Shown here piece by piece: positions 19,598-32,280 of a stretch of 42,752 bases of DNA (positions are counted from its first letter, which is position 1; every line of letters begins with the position of its first letter). Made by a program: the position numbers and the translations under genes. Source of the DNA: Spirogloea muscicola (Eukaryota > Streptophyta > Zygnematophyceae > Spirogloeales > Spirogloeaceae); NCBI GenBank assembly GCA_009602725.1, contig WELB01000096.1, positions 111,515 to 154,266 on the forward strand, written 5' to 3'. The notes beneath the pieces were generated by a model, which saw nothing but the letters and a program-made list of their open reading frames with translations, had not been told where the DNA came from and did no database searches.

Positions 19598-22453
19598 GGT
19601 TGCCTTGGACCCAATTCTCTTGCGAGGCCGTTCGTTCCAGCTAGAGACTGTGGTCATGCTGAGGAGCAGCTTCACAATGTCAACTTTGGTTTGTCCAAGC
19701 TCCTCCGAGTCGGATCTTGAGGTGGGCGTTACTGTCCTACAACGGGGCTGGTGTAATAGCGGTTGCAGGCATTGCGATGGGCAGTTAACTCATGATTTAA
19801 GACAGTGGCTTCCATCAGAGAGCAGAGGCTGTGACAGGCCAGCCCAGAAGACATTTCAAGGGATATCGTCAGAGCACGATTGCCGGCGGCGCAGCTGGCT
19901 GGCCCAGGCAGTCTCATACACCGCCGCTTGGGCCTCCTCTTCGATGTTGTCCACGACATTTGGGCTGGCCTTCCGCACGGTGCTGGCTCTCTGCAGCGGC
20001 AACTTGGTTTGCTGACGAGTCTGTCCTATTTTGTGCTTTAAGCGCCTTTCGATCCTCTGGACCTTGCCCATATATTCTGGCTAGCATTTCACAGCCCTCG
20101 CCCCCTTCGGAATATTCTTTCTTTCTTTGGAATATCCCAATTCTTCATCTTCACAGGCCTGGCCCCCGTTGAAGAGCTGCTTGTTCTCTTGTGGGGGCTT
20201 TGCCACACATCTAGTCGATTCTGCTGAGCTAGCCTTTCGCAATCACTACCTCTGTGGAGAAGCTTTCGTTGCTTGGCCGGTTGGCTGCGCGGAGACGCTG
20301 CCCATGCAAGTCTGCAAGAAGAAGTGAGCTCTTCCAAGAAGAGAATATCGTGTATTTGAAACAGTCGAAGGCCAATACGGCCAAGTGCGAAGGCAAGCAC
20401 ATCTAATGACAAGAGGGGCGGGGGGCCGTGAAAATCCAACCTATTAAGAAAGAATGGACAAGGTCCAAAGGGCCGAAAGGCGCCAAATCCACAAAGCTAT
20501 TCAAGGAATTACAGCAACTGGGTGCGGTGTGCGTGTGGAATGAAAGGGTGGTGTATTCAAGCCAATAAATCTCTTAGGCAAGAACTAGTGCAACTGGACT
20601 GGGAGCTTCGTTAAACCGAATCAATAGCCGCAAGTCGGAGTAACCACTAGCTGGTAACGAGGCACCCAAACAAAACTCAGAGAAGAGTGCTAGCTCACAG
20701 GAGGTAGGGGCTGGGAAAGCCAGCCCAAAAAGGATGGACAAGGTCCAAGGAGCCAGAAGGTGCCTAAAACCACACAGCTAGACACGAGACTACCGCAGGT
20801 GGATGCTTGGTGACCACGAGTGAGCAGTAGCAAGTCGGAGTAACTCGCGGGCTGGGAAAGAGAGAAGGCGCGCGGGGTGCATGAAATGAAATGGAGGCCA
20901 TTTCAAGCCGATACATTGTTCAGGCAGAGTCTAGGGCAAACTAAGCAGGGCTACATAATATGGAGACCTGAAGTAAGGTGCCTAAGGTGACATCAGTAAC
21001 CACGGGTGAGCACAAACAAATCCGACAAGCTAACTTGGGGAGCTGGAGCGCCGCCACGAAAGCCGGAGGCCTGACTCAGAGCGCGCCCTGCACGTTGATG
21101 AAGAGCCAATGCTTGCGAACGCTGCAAACTAAGTGAGAGCCGCATTCTATGATATGCAACTAAGGCCTGCGGAATGCTGGAGTGCCTGGGGAAAGGAAAG
21201 TGCTCGCCCATTGAGGATAGGGGCTTGAGAAGAAAGCGCGGCCAGATTGACTGGTGGCTGGGAAAGGCCAGCCCAAAGGAATGGACAATGTCTGAGGGAG
21301 CCCGAGTGCGAACGACTAGGACTAAGACATCAGCCAGGGAACGCTCAGTAACCTCTAGTGAGCCAGCCCAAATAAGTATGAACATGGTACGAGAAGGGGG
21401 CCAGGGGAAGCGCTAAGAAAAACAAGCACACAAAGGAAGAAAGCAGCTACGAATCACTCAGTCACCCCTGCTAAGCAACCGCAGATCAGAGATGCTAGGC
21501 TCCTGGAAGTGGGTCCCCTGGCCAGAGCCAGAGGCAGCAGCGAGGGCTCTGCCGGCAGGAAGGTGCAGCGCGCGAGACGGCCAGGCGCTTACGGAACACT
21601 TGCGCCAGCGACCCGGCTGCAGGAAAGTCTACCGGCTCCCCATGGAAGCGACGGGCGATGGTGTGGCGGGCGAGCTGGGAGAGGCACTCAGCCTACACCC
21701 AGATGCAGCAGCTGAGGCGCGGCCTGCCAGTGCACTGCGTTGCGTGAGCCTGGGAACAAGAAGTTGCCTCGGGCCGGCGGGCCGGTTGACCGGGAAGGAC
21801 CCGCTAATCATCGGGCGCCCGACGGGCTGGCGGGCGGCGGGCGCGTTGACCAGCTGTCCTCTGCAGGCCTGCGGGCTGGGCTGCAGCGGGGCGCCTTGCG
21901 GATGCCCCTTCCGGGCCGTCTTGCGGAAGCGCGAGGCGGCCCAACATCGTCGGGGCCGGCCCGCGGGGCCCGCAGAGGATGCCCGGCACGTGCTCGGGCG
22001 GCGGCTATGGCGGCCGGGAGCCCCCGGCTATGGCGCCGGGGCGGCTATGGAGGGCCCGGCTCGGTGGCTGTCCCTTCCACCACGCCCGGAGGTCCTGCAG
22101 GCCAGCGCCGCCGCCAGCTCCGGAGCCGCCGCCGCCGCCGCCGCCGCCGCCGTCGCCGGCCTTCCGCCGGCTGCCAGTCTCGGCTTTGGCTCCGGCGCCG
22201 GCATCAAATCGAGCCTGCCACGGCGAGCCGGCTGCCAAGGGAGCGCCGGCGCCCCTCGCCGCCCTATGAGGGCGCGCCGCGGGCCGATCGAGGCAGCGAA
22301 GGCGGCGCTCCCGCGGCGGCCGCGCGCCGGAGAGCTCTAGCGAGCGCGATGCGGGCGGCCGCCTAGCGCCGGCGAGGCTCGGACGATGATGGCTCTATCG
22401 CTAGCCCGAGCTCGGCATCTGCAGGGCCGGCGCGTCTGGCCTGCCGTCGCATA
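19598..22453. other. repeat-rich intergenic region and receptor-kinase 5' region
   Basis: From 19600 to 21430 there are several copies of the dispersed repeat in both orientations. Frames such as 20439-20089 (-) and 20071-19856 (-) are built from repeat words (aaggtccagaggatcgaaaggcgc), so I do not call them genes. From about 21490 to 22450 the DNA becomes very GC-rich with CCG runs, as expected of the promoter and 5' UTR of the receptor-kinase gene. The long frames there are compositional. Confidence 0.5.
20455..21180. repeat. dispersed repeat copies (20455, 20718, 20890, 20999)
   Basis: Recurring words include aatggacaaggtccaaaggg, ccgaaaggcgccaaa, cacacagctagacacgagac, gtgaccacgagtgagca and caagctaacttggggagc. 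They appear in the same order at about 20455-20530 and 20718-20850, then continue at 20999-21180. On the minus strand this part reads as a frame ending SLSDLFVLTRGY, a peptide tail that recurs in other copies. Confidence 0.65.
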
Positions 22454-25400
22454 ATGCGGGCCTGGCGGCTCGCGTCTTCCCTTGCTCTTGGCGCTCTCGT
22501 CGTGCTCCTTGCGAGCAGCCCCGTCGCGCCTGGCCATGGTGAGCCTGTGCGGCCGATCCTTGGCAGTGGACTCTGCACGCGCACGCTGGACGCCCTCGCC
22601 TTCCCTAACGAATTCACCACTTGCTCCTGGGCTCCGGCTAGCTTCAGCGATTTCAGCCGGCGATAGGTAGCCTAGATTAGCAACGAGCAGGCTGGGGGTT
22701 TGCTCAGTACGAGGAGCGCTGACCAGCTGGCAATGTGAAGGACCTTGCTGACCCTCACTCTCACTCACGCAATTGAGGATGGTGGCTGCTGAGCGGCGGC
22801 AGGGCTGAGCTGGTGTGTCGTTGGCGTGGATGGAATAAAGGAGTGCCTGGAGACACTTCAGCACTTGAAGGGGACTGCGGCAGGGGCTACCTGGAGCTGG
22901 TGATGTCATTCACACTCTGCTGGACGTCCTGCTAACTGAGAAGCTGGCCAACTGTCTTGCTATGACACCAATGACTATCATTTGAAGGAGAATGTAGCAG
23001 TACAAGGTCGCATGCAGAGCTTGAGGAGCCTACTACTCACTTCCTTGCACAGTTACCAGTGGTGCACTTGAGGTCTTGCTCTAGTCTGAAGAGCTTGTCA
23101 AAATTCACTGCTCGTAGCCTTCATTTACTCAATATTGTGCTACTGCTTGATGCTGACGACCTTCAACGTTCTTGCAACCAGCACCACGAAGGCAACATTT
23201 GGTGACTGTGAGGTTGCGCTCAAGAATGGAGACGCTCACCTGGCCATGCTGGAAGGCCGCACGACTTCAGGAAGTTCTCTAGAGAGGGATCCATTGATGG
23301 GTTGGCTACTGGATGGTGTTGTGCACGCCCGGCCTATCTCAGATACAGGTCTTGTCCGGGGGCTCTTTCTCGACTTTCTGCGTAGCAGCGCCTCATCGAC
23401 CTCCCATGGGGTCCTGCACAAGGAGGAGCAGCAGCTTGTCATGGGCGTTGTAGTACCAAACTGCGAGTTCCTTCAGCAAGTCAGACGAGAGGATCTTGTG
23501 GGCCTGCGGCTTCACGAATGCGCACAACTTCAGTGCCTGGAAAGCGACGTGATTAATGTGACTGCAATCAGGCTCACTCGGGCAAGTCTGCAGGAGGCTG
23601 TGGGACAGCACAGCCTCACCAGATTGCCAGCTCATTTCAGGCACATCCTGTCCCCTTCATGTCTTGGCTCTGTGAGGCACTTGTGCACGAGGTGCTTAGC
23701 TGGGGTGTTGTGTGACGAAGTCTGATTCTTGTGGACCACAAACTGCTCAAGGGCGGTCAAGGGCGGTCAATGGCGGCAGAAATCACCAGTAGTCAGGTCC
23801 ATATCATAAGTCATTGTGCACGTCTCACGCATTATTAACACCTCCATGCACTTTTGCTGCACATGTGCAGCCTGTTGTGCAGCGACAAGAGCTGCACTGA
23901 GCTGAGTCCATCGTCACCGTGCTGGTATGCATCCATCAGCCTACTAGAAAGAATAAGCTGCATCCTGGTTGTACTCGTCAGGTCTGCTTGCCCAGGTCGG
24001 GTTGTGACTTCACTGAAGAGCAATACTAATGAGCCCGTACTCTCTGCAATCTGCTGCAGGTACTTTTCTGGGACTACAAGAGCTGCTTTGGTGCACAAGG
24101 ATGTTGAGCCAGCAGATCTTATTGCTGTCATTAGAGCTCTGCAATTCCTCATAGAGAACAGGTCCTCACAACCAGGTCCAACAGTGACGTCACCATCTTA
24201 TAAGATTTCAAGACCACAGGCACGGCTGGAGAATAGGGCTGTACAGTTTCAAAGGAGGATCTTTGGAGCATCGGCAGCTGATGCAGGGGTGTCGGGGCTA
24301 GCATTGTCAGGATCTGTCATCAGCGAGGAAGCTGCTGAGGAGAACCACCGTCTTTTAGTAGACGTCGTAGTACCAGCAAGCATGCCCACTGCCCTCCAGG
24401 TCCTCAGCATCCCAGGCCCCTCGGGGCTGCAGAGTCCGGGCCTCACTGGACCCTCCGTACCTGCGCCACCAGTCATGCCACCTCTCCTCCCTCCTTCCAC
24501 TCCTATCCCAGCACCTGATGGAGCCCCTCCGACACCTGTGGCCTCCCCTCCACCTCCATCCCCGCCTCCGGCCTTTCCACCCCCTTCACCACCTCCACTG
24601 CCACCCCCACCCCAACCTCCACCACCGCCTCCATTATCTCCTCCTCCCATGCCTCCATCGTTTCCTCCTCCCTTGCCTCCCCAGCTCAGTCCTCCCCCTT
24701 CCCCTCCTCCGCCACAGGGGTCTCCTCCACCTCCTCCAATCCACAGCCCAACTGTGCTGCAGTCAACCCCTATCCCTCCCCATGTCCCTCCTCACACTTT
24801 TAGCCCCCCACCCCTGCTCCTGCGCCGCCCACCCCCACTCTCAAATCCCCCTCCTCGGAGGCTGCTCTTTGCCCCTCCCCCTCCTCCTGACCCACCCGTC
24901 CCTTCGCCGTTGCCGGATTCAAGTCCACCTCCTCCGTTGGCCGCTTCGCCCCCAGATGATCAGTCCCCAGTGCCTTCACCTCCCTCTCCCCCATTATCGC
25001 CCCCTTCCACTCCAGCACCTCCCCCCATACTATCACCAACCAACTCATCTGGTCAACCACCACCGCCTGCCATTTCCCCACCTCCAGTAGCCACTTCTTC
25101 TCCTCCTCCGCCGCCGGTGGCTCTTGCTCCTCCTCTCAACATTGTTCCGCCACCGCCGCCCCTTCCTCTGCCTCCACCTCCCAGGACCATCTCTCAACCA
25201 CCTTATCCTCCGATCTCGAAGCTGCAGGTCCCCCCTCCGCCTCCACCTCCCGGCTTCATGCCTCAAGGTCCACCTCCTCCGTTGCCATTCAGTCCCCTCG
25301 TTACTCCTGCACCCAGCACAAAGCCGAGCCCACCAAGTCCTCCATCAGCAAAAAGGGCACCACCTGCCGGGACGCCTCACATTCCACCTCCAAAGATCCC

Positions 25401-28400
25401 CTCTCGTCTACCACCACCTGCTACTTCCGGGTCACCTCCTCCACCTGACGGTCTATTGCCGCCACCACCTGACATCGCTTTTCCACCCGTCCAATCTCCA
25501 AGCCCTCCTCCCCCTGACGCCAGCCCTCCTCCCCTGGGTGTCAGCCCTCCCCTCCCTGGTGCTGGCTCTCCAGCCCCTGATATCAGCCCTCCTGCCCCTG
25601 ATGCCAGTCCTCCTCCCCCTGATGCCAGCCCTCCTCTTCCTGATGCCAGCCCTCCTTTTGCCGATGCCAGCCCTCCCCCCCCTGGTCCTCCTCCCCCTCG
25701 TGCCAGCTCTCCTGCCCCTGCTACCAGCCCTCCTGCCCCTGATGCCAGCCCTCCTCCTCCTGATGCCAGCCCTCCTGTTGCCACTCCTTCGCCTGATGCT
25801 AGCTTTCCTCCCCCTCCCCCACCTCCATCCTTTGACAGCCCCCCTTCACGTCCTCCCCCTGTTAACCTCAGCGCTCCAATGCCGCCAATGGTGGTGCCTC
25901 CACCACCTGCACCCGCCCCCTTGATGGCACCAACCAATAGCAGCAATATTCCTTCCTCCTCCTTGCCACCTCCCTCCTTGCCACTGCCACCTCCCACCAA
26001 AGCCCCCCCTCCAGCAAGTGGCCCTGTTCTACCACCTCCTCTGGAAAGGCCACCTCCTGGTTTTCGTTCTCCAAGACCTCCTCCGCTGCCACCCTCTCCT
26101 GTGCTTGCTGTAACGCCTGCAAGTACCCCGGTCCAGCAGCCCTCAGGCATGTATACACACCATCTGCTATCGCTGTGCTTGTAAGCATAGCAGTTCTCCT
26201 CCTGTTACCTTCCAAGAAGCATGAAGTGTTCTTCTGTATGTGGTTGTGAGTGGCATTCGCTTGTGTTACATGGTGTCTGCTGCTAGCAGTGAGAGATGTG
26301 ATGCTGTTGCACCCTTTAATCATAAGGGAGCGCCTCCATTGAAGTAATTTGTCGCCATGATTTGGACGCAATATGTTGTCATGATATTCAGCTGCACCTG
26401 TGATACCGTCGGCCTCTCCCCCCATTCAGCTCGCGAGCCCACCACCCCACAGAAGGCCAGGTGGAGCAACCATGTCCTCATAACACTTGCTGACTGCTGT
26501 TTGACTTCCTCTTTGCAAAGAACATGTATGCCTGGACTTAGTGGAGCCCTTCAAGTGACGATTTCTCCGTGACCTCAGTGCCTCGTACTTTCTTTCTACT
26601 GCCTTTGAGTGCATGTGAATGGCTCCAGCTGATTCGAACTTGCCAGCATCTGGGTTGCCGCTGAACTGCACCTTCTTAGCTCTGAGATACTTGATGAGAG
26701 GGTGCTGTGAAATCTGGATAATAGTGCCTGGTGCCTTGGTTGATGGTCATGCCCTTGCCTTTGCACATCTGCAGGGGTAGGAGTGCCACGGCCTCCCTCA
26801 CCTCCCCATGCCAATGTTGGGGCACCAACACCACAACCAGCTGTAGCACGACCGCCGCCAACGCTGCCACCGGTACCCTTCATGATACGCCCTCCCTCGA
26901 GAAAGGCGCCCCCCCCGCCACGCCCTCCTGGTGCTGCAAGCCCTGCTGAGAGCCCCATGTCTCCTGTTCTACCAAGCAGCCCCCCAGGAGTGCTCGCTCC
27001 ACCCCCTCCTCCAAGTGGGATGCATGCCAGGATCCCGCCGCCAGCTGAGCAGGCACCTGCACCAATGGTACAAGCACCTCCTCCGCATCGGGGCAGAGCT
27101 CCAGCACCGCCGCTGTCATCTGTCCCTCCCACCGTTTCTCCTTTGCCTCCTTCTATGACGGCACCAACTGGCGCTCCAGTGATACAGTCAAGCTCACCTC
27201 CTCCACCAGTCACTGCACTAAACCCCACGGCTCCACCACCTGCTGCATCACCATTTCCATCACCACCTGTGCTACCCCCTCCACCTCCTCACCAACCCCA
27301 ACCACCTCAGCAACCACCCTTGCCTCCATCAACACCAATACTTGTAGCCAGCCCTCCTCCACATGTTCTCCCACCTCCAGCCAACGTGCCTCCGCCTGTT
27401 CCAGTAGCCAGCCCCCAATCACCTGTGACCTCTCCACCACCTCCCATTCTGTTACTAGTGCCTCCACCAACAACGCCAGCCCTATCACCTCCGCCCATCA
27501 CATCGATTGCAGTGCCCCCACCTCCTGTGGTGGTATTGCCGCCACCTCCACCAAATGCTAGAAGTATGGACCAACCTCTACCAAACTTAACTCTTATGAT
27601 GACTGTTGGTGATCCTGTATCATGGCTATCTCATGCACGAAAAATTCAATGAAGCAGTATGCCACTTGTGAGATTGTCGCAGGACATCAACAATCTCTCA
27701 AACACTCTCATCCAACTTCTTTTGCAAACTGCAATAGCAGCTGGGGTCAACTCTTGTACACCAACTAGTTCCTGCAAGAGCGAAACTTTATGAAGTATGT
27801 CTTTGGTTATTAGACAAATACTTGGTGCCCAGCTAAAATCATGGCATAAGCCTGTACTTGACCTCCTTCTCATGTGCAACTCTTCTGTGCAGATTGTGCA
27901 TGCCCTGTGGGGAGTATTGTAGCTCCAAGCAACTCCTTGTCCGACCCTTGTGTTTGTGCTTTACCAATGCAAGTTTTCGTCAAGCAGGCCTTTCTATCAT
28001 CAAGCAGATCGGACTTGATCTCCTATGTGACAAACTTCACCACAGAGCTGGCAAAGGGTCTCTTCCTCCGCATGGACCAAGTTGTGGTGAGCCTACCTAA
28101 GATTACCCTGTCTGATTGTTGAAGTTGTGAAACTGTTTGATATTGAAATTTTATTGATCCGAGATTTCTGGAGCTGTGCAGACCCAGCAGCTTTTTGTAG
28201 ATACAGGATCCAACGACAGTATCAACGGTGTGGCAGTGACAACATATGATATCAATGCCTGGTTGCTACCTGTGGAGCGCACTGAGCTGAATTCGAGCGA
28301 GGTTGCACGAATAAGGATGCAGATAGAAGGGCACCTTGTTAAGTTTGACCCGACTATGTTTCCTGGAGCGTATGAGATCATCTACATCCTGGACCCTGGC

Positions 28401-31400
28401 AAGCACATCACAGCCAACTGCACCCGTTCTTACACATGTGGACTGTAGCACATCCCCTTGCACATTCTACAGTTACTTACGTTTGTAATGAGACATTATG
28501 CTTAACAATGTGCAAGCTCTGCCCTGTAAGAGATGTGAAGCTATGACAACAGGCAGAAGCTGTCTGTAGTGATGATTGGTGCAGCTCGAGTCAATGCTAA
28601 AATATGTACTTTCTGGCCGTCAGGACAAAAGCCCCCATTGTCGCCTCCACCTATCCTTGCCATAAGCACCCCCGGAAGCACCAACCCTCCTAGTAAGGAT
28701 CCTGTGGCTGGGAAGGGCCAGGGAGGTGGCTTCTCCGCAGCGCTTATCGCACTGGTGGTCATCCTTCCCCTGGGCTTCTTGTGTCTAGCTGGGGCTTTGG
28801 TATGGTGGTTGTACAACAAGCGCAGGAAGAAGCAACAGCAAGTTGCGGCAAGCCGTGCTACTGAAGCCTCTCCATCATCCAAGCATACAGGTGTGCTTGT
28901 GGACATTGTGGGATGGTTTGAGTGCATGTGCAACACCTGATGAGAGCAGTGCAGCTTCACACTTCCTGTATGCCTGTGGTCTTACCTCTTCAGACATGTT
29001 TGTGAGGAGTATACAGTGCAAGTGTAGGCCATTGTCGTTGGCTTTCATCATCTGCCATCAGCTGTCTGCCACAATAGACCTACCATGGCCACCTTGGGTG
29101 TTAGCAGGCACCTACTTGAGCACAGCTACAGATACACTAACATGGCCTCCTACCTGACTGTACAGGTCCTCCAGAAGAAAGCCCCTTTGCAGCAAATGGC
29201 TCCGCCACAAATTCTGCAACGCTGTCGCTGGCCACTTTGCAGTCCTTCTCGGGAAATGCTAGAGTTTTCTCTGCAGCTGAGCTTGAGAAGGCCACAGACA
29301 GTTTCCATCCTGACAACATTCTTGGACAGGGTGGTTTTGGCAAAGTGTACTGTGGAGTCCTTGACGATAGGACTGAGATAGCGGTCAAGGTAAGCAATGC
29401 TAGCATTGAGGATGGAGTAGGATTGTCTTGCAGCTGATTGGATTATTGGACTTCGACTTTGTGCACTTCGTAACTGTCTTGCCAGCTGCTTCTTGATTCA
29501 CAGGTGTTCATCAAAATTTTAAAGACAAGATTTTAGTTTGGATGAGCTCACTTGCATCCCAACCATGCAAATGTCTTGATTTTGCCGACGGGTTTTCTTG
29601 GCCGCAATCACGGTGCAGGTGCTCTTAAGAGGCGACAATCATGGTGCCAAGGAGTTTGTTGCCGAGGTCGAGATGCTGTCTTGCCTCCACCATCGGAATC
29701 TGGTGGCTCTATTAGGCATTTGCATTGAGGCATCATACAGATGCCTTGTGTACGAGCTCGTTCCTAACGGGTCAGTGGAGTCCCACCTGCACGGTAAGGG
29801 CTTGCTCCCTCAGATACCATTACTAATATCTTATCTGGACCACTCTTGGTGTGAGTGTGACCTGATTTGCACTCTCCATGGCCGCACTTGAAGTGCATTA
29901 TTGATAGTGGACAGACTGCTTTGTGCTTGTACTTCTCTGTAGCGCAAGGAAGCAGCAGCTTTGAGGTGCTTGTACTTGTTTTGGTGGCACTGTCAGGTGT
30001 GGACAAGGGAAGGTGGCCATTGACTTGGGCCAATCGTCTGAAGATTGCCTTGGGAGCTGCTCGGGGCTTGGCATATCTTCACGAGGACTCAAATCCTAGA
30101 GTCATCCACCGTGATTTCAAGGCATCAAATATATTGTTAGAGCATGACTGCACACCAAAGGTGTCAGATTTTGGGTTGGCGAAAGCGGCTGTTGATGGAG
30201 AGCAGAATGTGCATGTCACAACAAGAGTCATGGGTACATTTGGGTATGCAGAGCGCCTCCTGTCGCTGTGTTCCTTAGATAGTGGCATTTCTTTGTCATT
30301 GGCCAAAATGCATGTTGATTGAATAGTGTTGTATAGTATCATGAGTCATATGCACACAGAGCTCTGCTGAGTGTGCACAAGATAAGATACTCTTGATAGT
30401 CGCCTCTTTCGCTGAAGGCTGTGAGACAGCCAGGTATCTTGCGCAGGTCTCAATCTGTGCCGTGAACGTAATTGTGTTGGTTTTGTTTTGGGCACAGGTA
30501 TGTGGCTCCAGAATATGCCATGACAGGGCATTTGCTAGTGAAGTCGGACGTGTACAGTTATGGGGTTGTTCTTCTGGAGCTTTTGACTGGGCGCAGGCCT
30601 GTGGACATGAGTCAACCGGAGGGTCAGCAAAATCTTGTGGCCTGGGCCAGGCCACTCCTCACCAGGTCCCTTCTCCTCTTTGCCACAAGTGCTTGCCTCT
30701 CATTCACTCGTCTTGTGTTACTGTAAACTTCATTCACTTTAATGCACATGATTGGACATGGTGAGGCTGGTGGTTGCTTGACAAATGTTATGGGGTACGA
30801 TGCTCCTTATGGAGTCTCGCTCACATCTCAATCTGCTGTGAATGTCAAGCAAACTCATTCATCTCACTGACTGTTGTTGCATGAGATTGCCTTTGGCAGC
30901 TCTGAGGCTTTGGAGAGCCTGGTTGATCCTACCCTGAGTGGGACCTATGCCCACGATGACATGGCTCGGGTGGCAGCCATTGCTGCAATGTGTGTAAACC
31001 CCGAGGTCACACACAGACCTTTTATGGGGGAAGTTGTACAGGCACTAAAGCTCGTCTGTACTGATAGCGAAGAGGATGATGTTACCTACAGCCAGCCATT
31101 CAGGTCGGTGTTATGATATCACTATGTGTTAGTCTTCTTGTTCAAAGATTGGCCCTTCCATCTTAGCAGTGAGGCAGCTCAATTATCATGTCATGCTCAC
31201 CTATGACCATGCTGTGCTCATGAAGAGAATGCATTTTCTAAGGAAGACCCAGCAGCTACACATCATAGCGCCGAAACCATCAGGTGGCAATGTCCACTGC
31301 CTTTCTTTAACCTATGAACATGCACCATTGCTATTGCTCTTGCAGCCCTTCAAATAGGAGGTACCAGGATCTGCAGGATCTCACGGCCATGTATAGGAGA

Positions 31401-32280
31401 GATGGTGGTGCTAGCCAGCTTACGTCTGAGGAACTCGCTGGCGTACCGCGCTTGCTGCGGATGAGGCCTGATGATATGGACTACAGGTATGGCCCTCATG
31501 TACAATATGATAAGGTCAGATTTATCTCATGTTAGGGGCCTACACCAATCCTCGTGAACATTGGTCATTGCAGCAGTCATTTGTGTCCTGGTAGTTGTCG
31601 ATTTACACTGCCATAGTAATGCATTTGTAATCGAAATGCAGATTCTGACAGACGAGTCACATGGTGATTGCAGTGGGCGGTTTTCGAACCCTTCATATGG
31701 GTACAGTGGTTCTCAGGCCGTAAATTTCGGAGATAGCGGAGCTTATGAGGTACTTTGGTAGACCCTGTGGAGCTTGTGCGTAGGCTGGAGTTCATAATAA
31801 GGTGCTCCATGCTGCCTTGGCTGCTGTTCAAAAATCCTTCAGATCCACAAACCTTGTCTTCTTGATGTCAGCAGGGTGGGAGCGTGTCAAGAGGTTGGAA
31901 TAATGAGATGGATTACAGGGATGGGCTGATGGCCAGGTATATGCTTGTCCACCTTGATAGTTGGTCACAGCAGCTGTGAATCATTCAAGTGGAGATCTGT
32001 GAAATTTACGCATTTGCTATTTGGGAGTAGGTTCAGCGTACCACTTATGTGGTATAGACTGTGACGTAATCCTGTTGAATCTATGCTCTCCAGGGGGGCT
32101 CTTTCAGGACCAGCAGGTGTAGGAACTCAGGCATCTGCAAGCTCCACAATTTCAGCATCAGCAGTTGCTTCGGCAGAGCTAGCTCAGCAGCAGCTTCTGC
32201 AGAGTAGGCAGTATGCTTGGGCCAGGAGGAGTCGAGGGCACTCACAGCCTCAGCCTGATACTTTCTCTCAGGACATCTAG
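22454..32280 (+). CDS. ALE2-like receptor kinase with giant proline-rich ectodomain, 16 exons
   Basis: Plasma-membrane Ser/Thr receptor kinase of about 1,890 aa. Exons: 22454-22538 (signal peptide), about 23182-23691, 24060-26146, 26775-27563, 27893-28086, 28182-28398, 28624-28890, 29166-29389, 29619-29793, 29997-30243, 30498-30665, 30900-31103, 31358-31514, 31642-31749, 31875-31936, 32094-32280. Exons 3-4 encode about 840 residues of SPPPP-type sequence. Exons 5-6 ([11 protein letters not shown], then [14 protein letters not shown]) match the ALE2 ectodomain. Exon 7 has a transmembrane helix followed by NKRRKK. The kinase has [21 protein letters not shown] and [12 protein letters not shown], so it keeps the catalytic residues. 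[15 protein letters not shown] and [12 protein letters not shown] are also ALE2-like. ALE2 works in Arabidopsis epidermis and cuticle specification. Exons 1 and 2 are one base out of phase with the acceptors I can see. Introns after 26146 and 28398 look GC-AG. Confidence 0.88.
23750..23776 (+). repeat. 10-bp tandem repeat (gggcggtcaa)n
   Basis: About three copies of gggcggtcaa lie in receptor-kinase intron 2, the last with a substitution. Confidence 0.7.
25507..25803 (+). repeat. in-frame repeat encoding (P-D-A-S-P-P)n
   Basis: Imperfect units of about 21-24 bases around cctgatgccagccctcct occur more than ten times in exon 3 of the receptor kinase. They encode runs of PDASPPP and variants, extensin-like motifs likely to be hydroxylated and O-glycosylated. 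They probably grew by slippage. Confidence 0.85.

Noticed and set aside
19856-20439. Minus-strand frames with basic helical peptides (KVQRIERRLKHK, then KNWDIPKKERIFRRGRG), at first read as exons of a gene
   Set aside because: The underlying bases match the dispersed repeat (aaggtccagaggatcgaaaggcgc, ggccagcccaaat), so the peptides are repeat translations.
21492-22366. 282-codon plus-strand frame upstream of the receptor kinase
   Set aside because: It is extremely GC-rich with CCG runs, has no domain, overlaps equally long frames on both strands and sits where the promoter and 5' UTR are expected.
24249-26150. Long minus-strand Gly-rich open frames and extra plus-strand Leu/His-rich frames across the proline-rich exons
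   Set aside because: They are shadows of the CCT/CCA-rich coding strand, where stop codons are rare in every frame. They have no motifs, and their composition mirrors the real frame.
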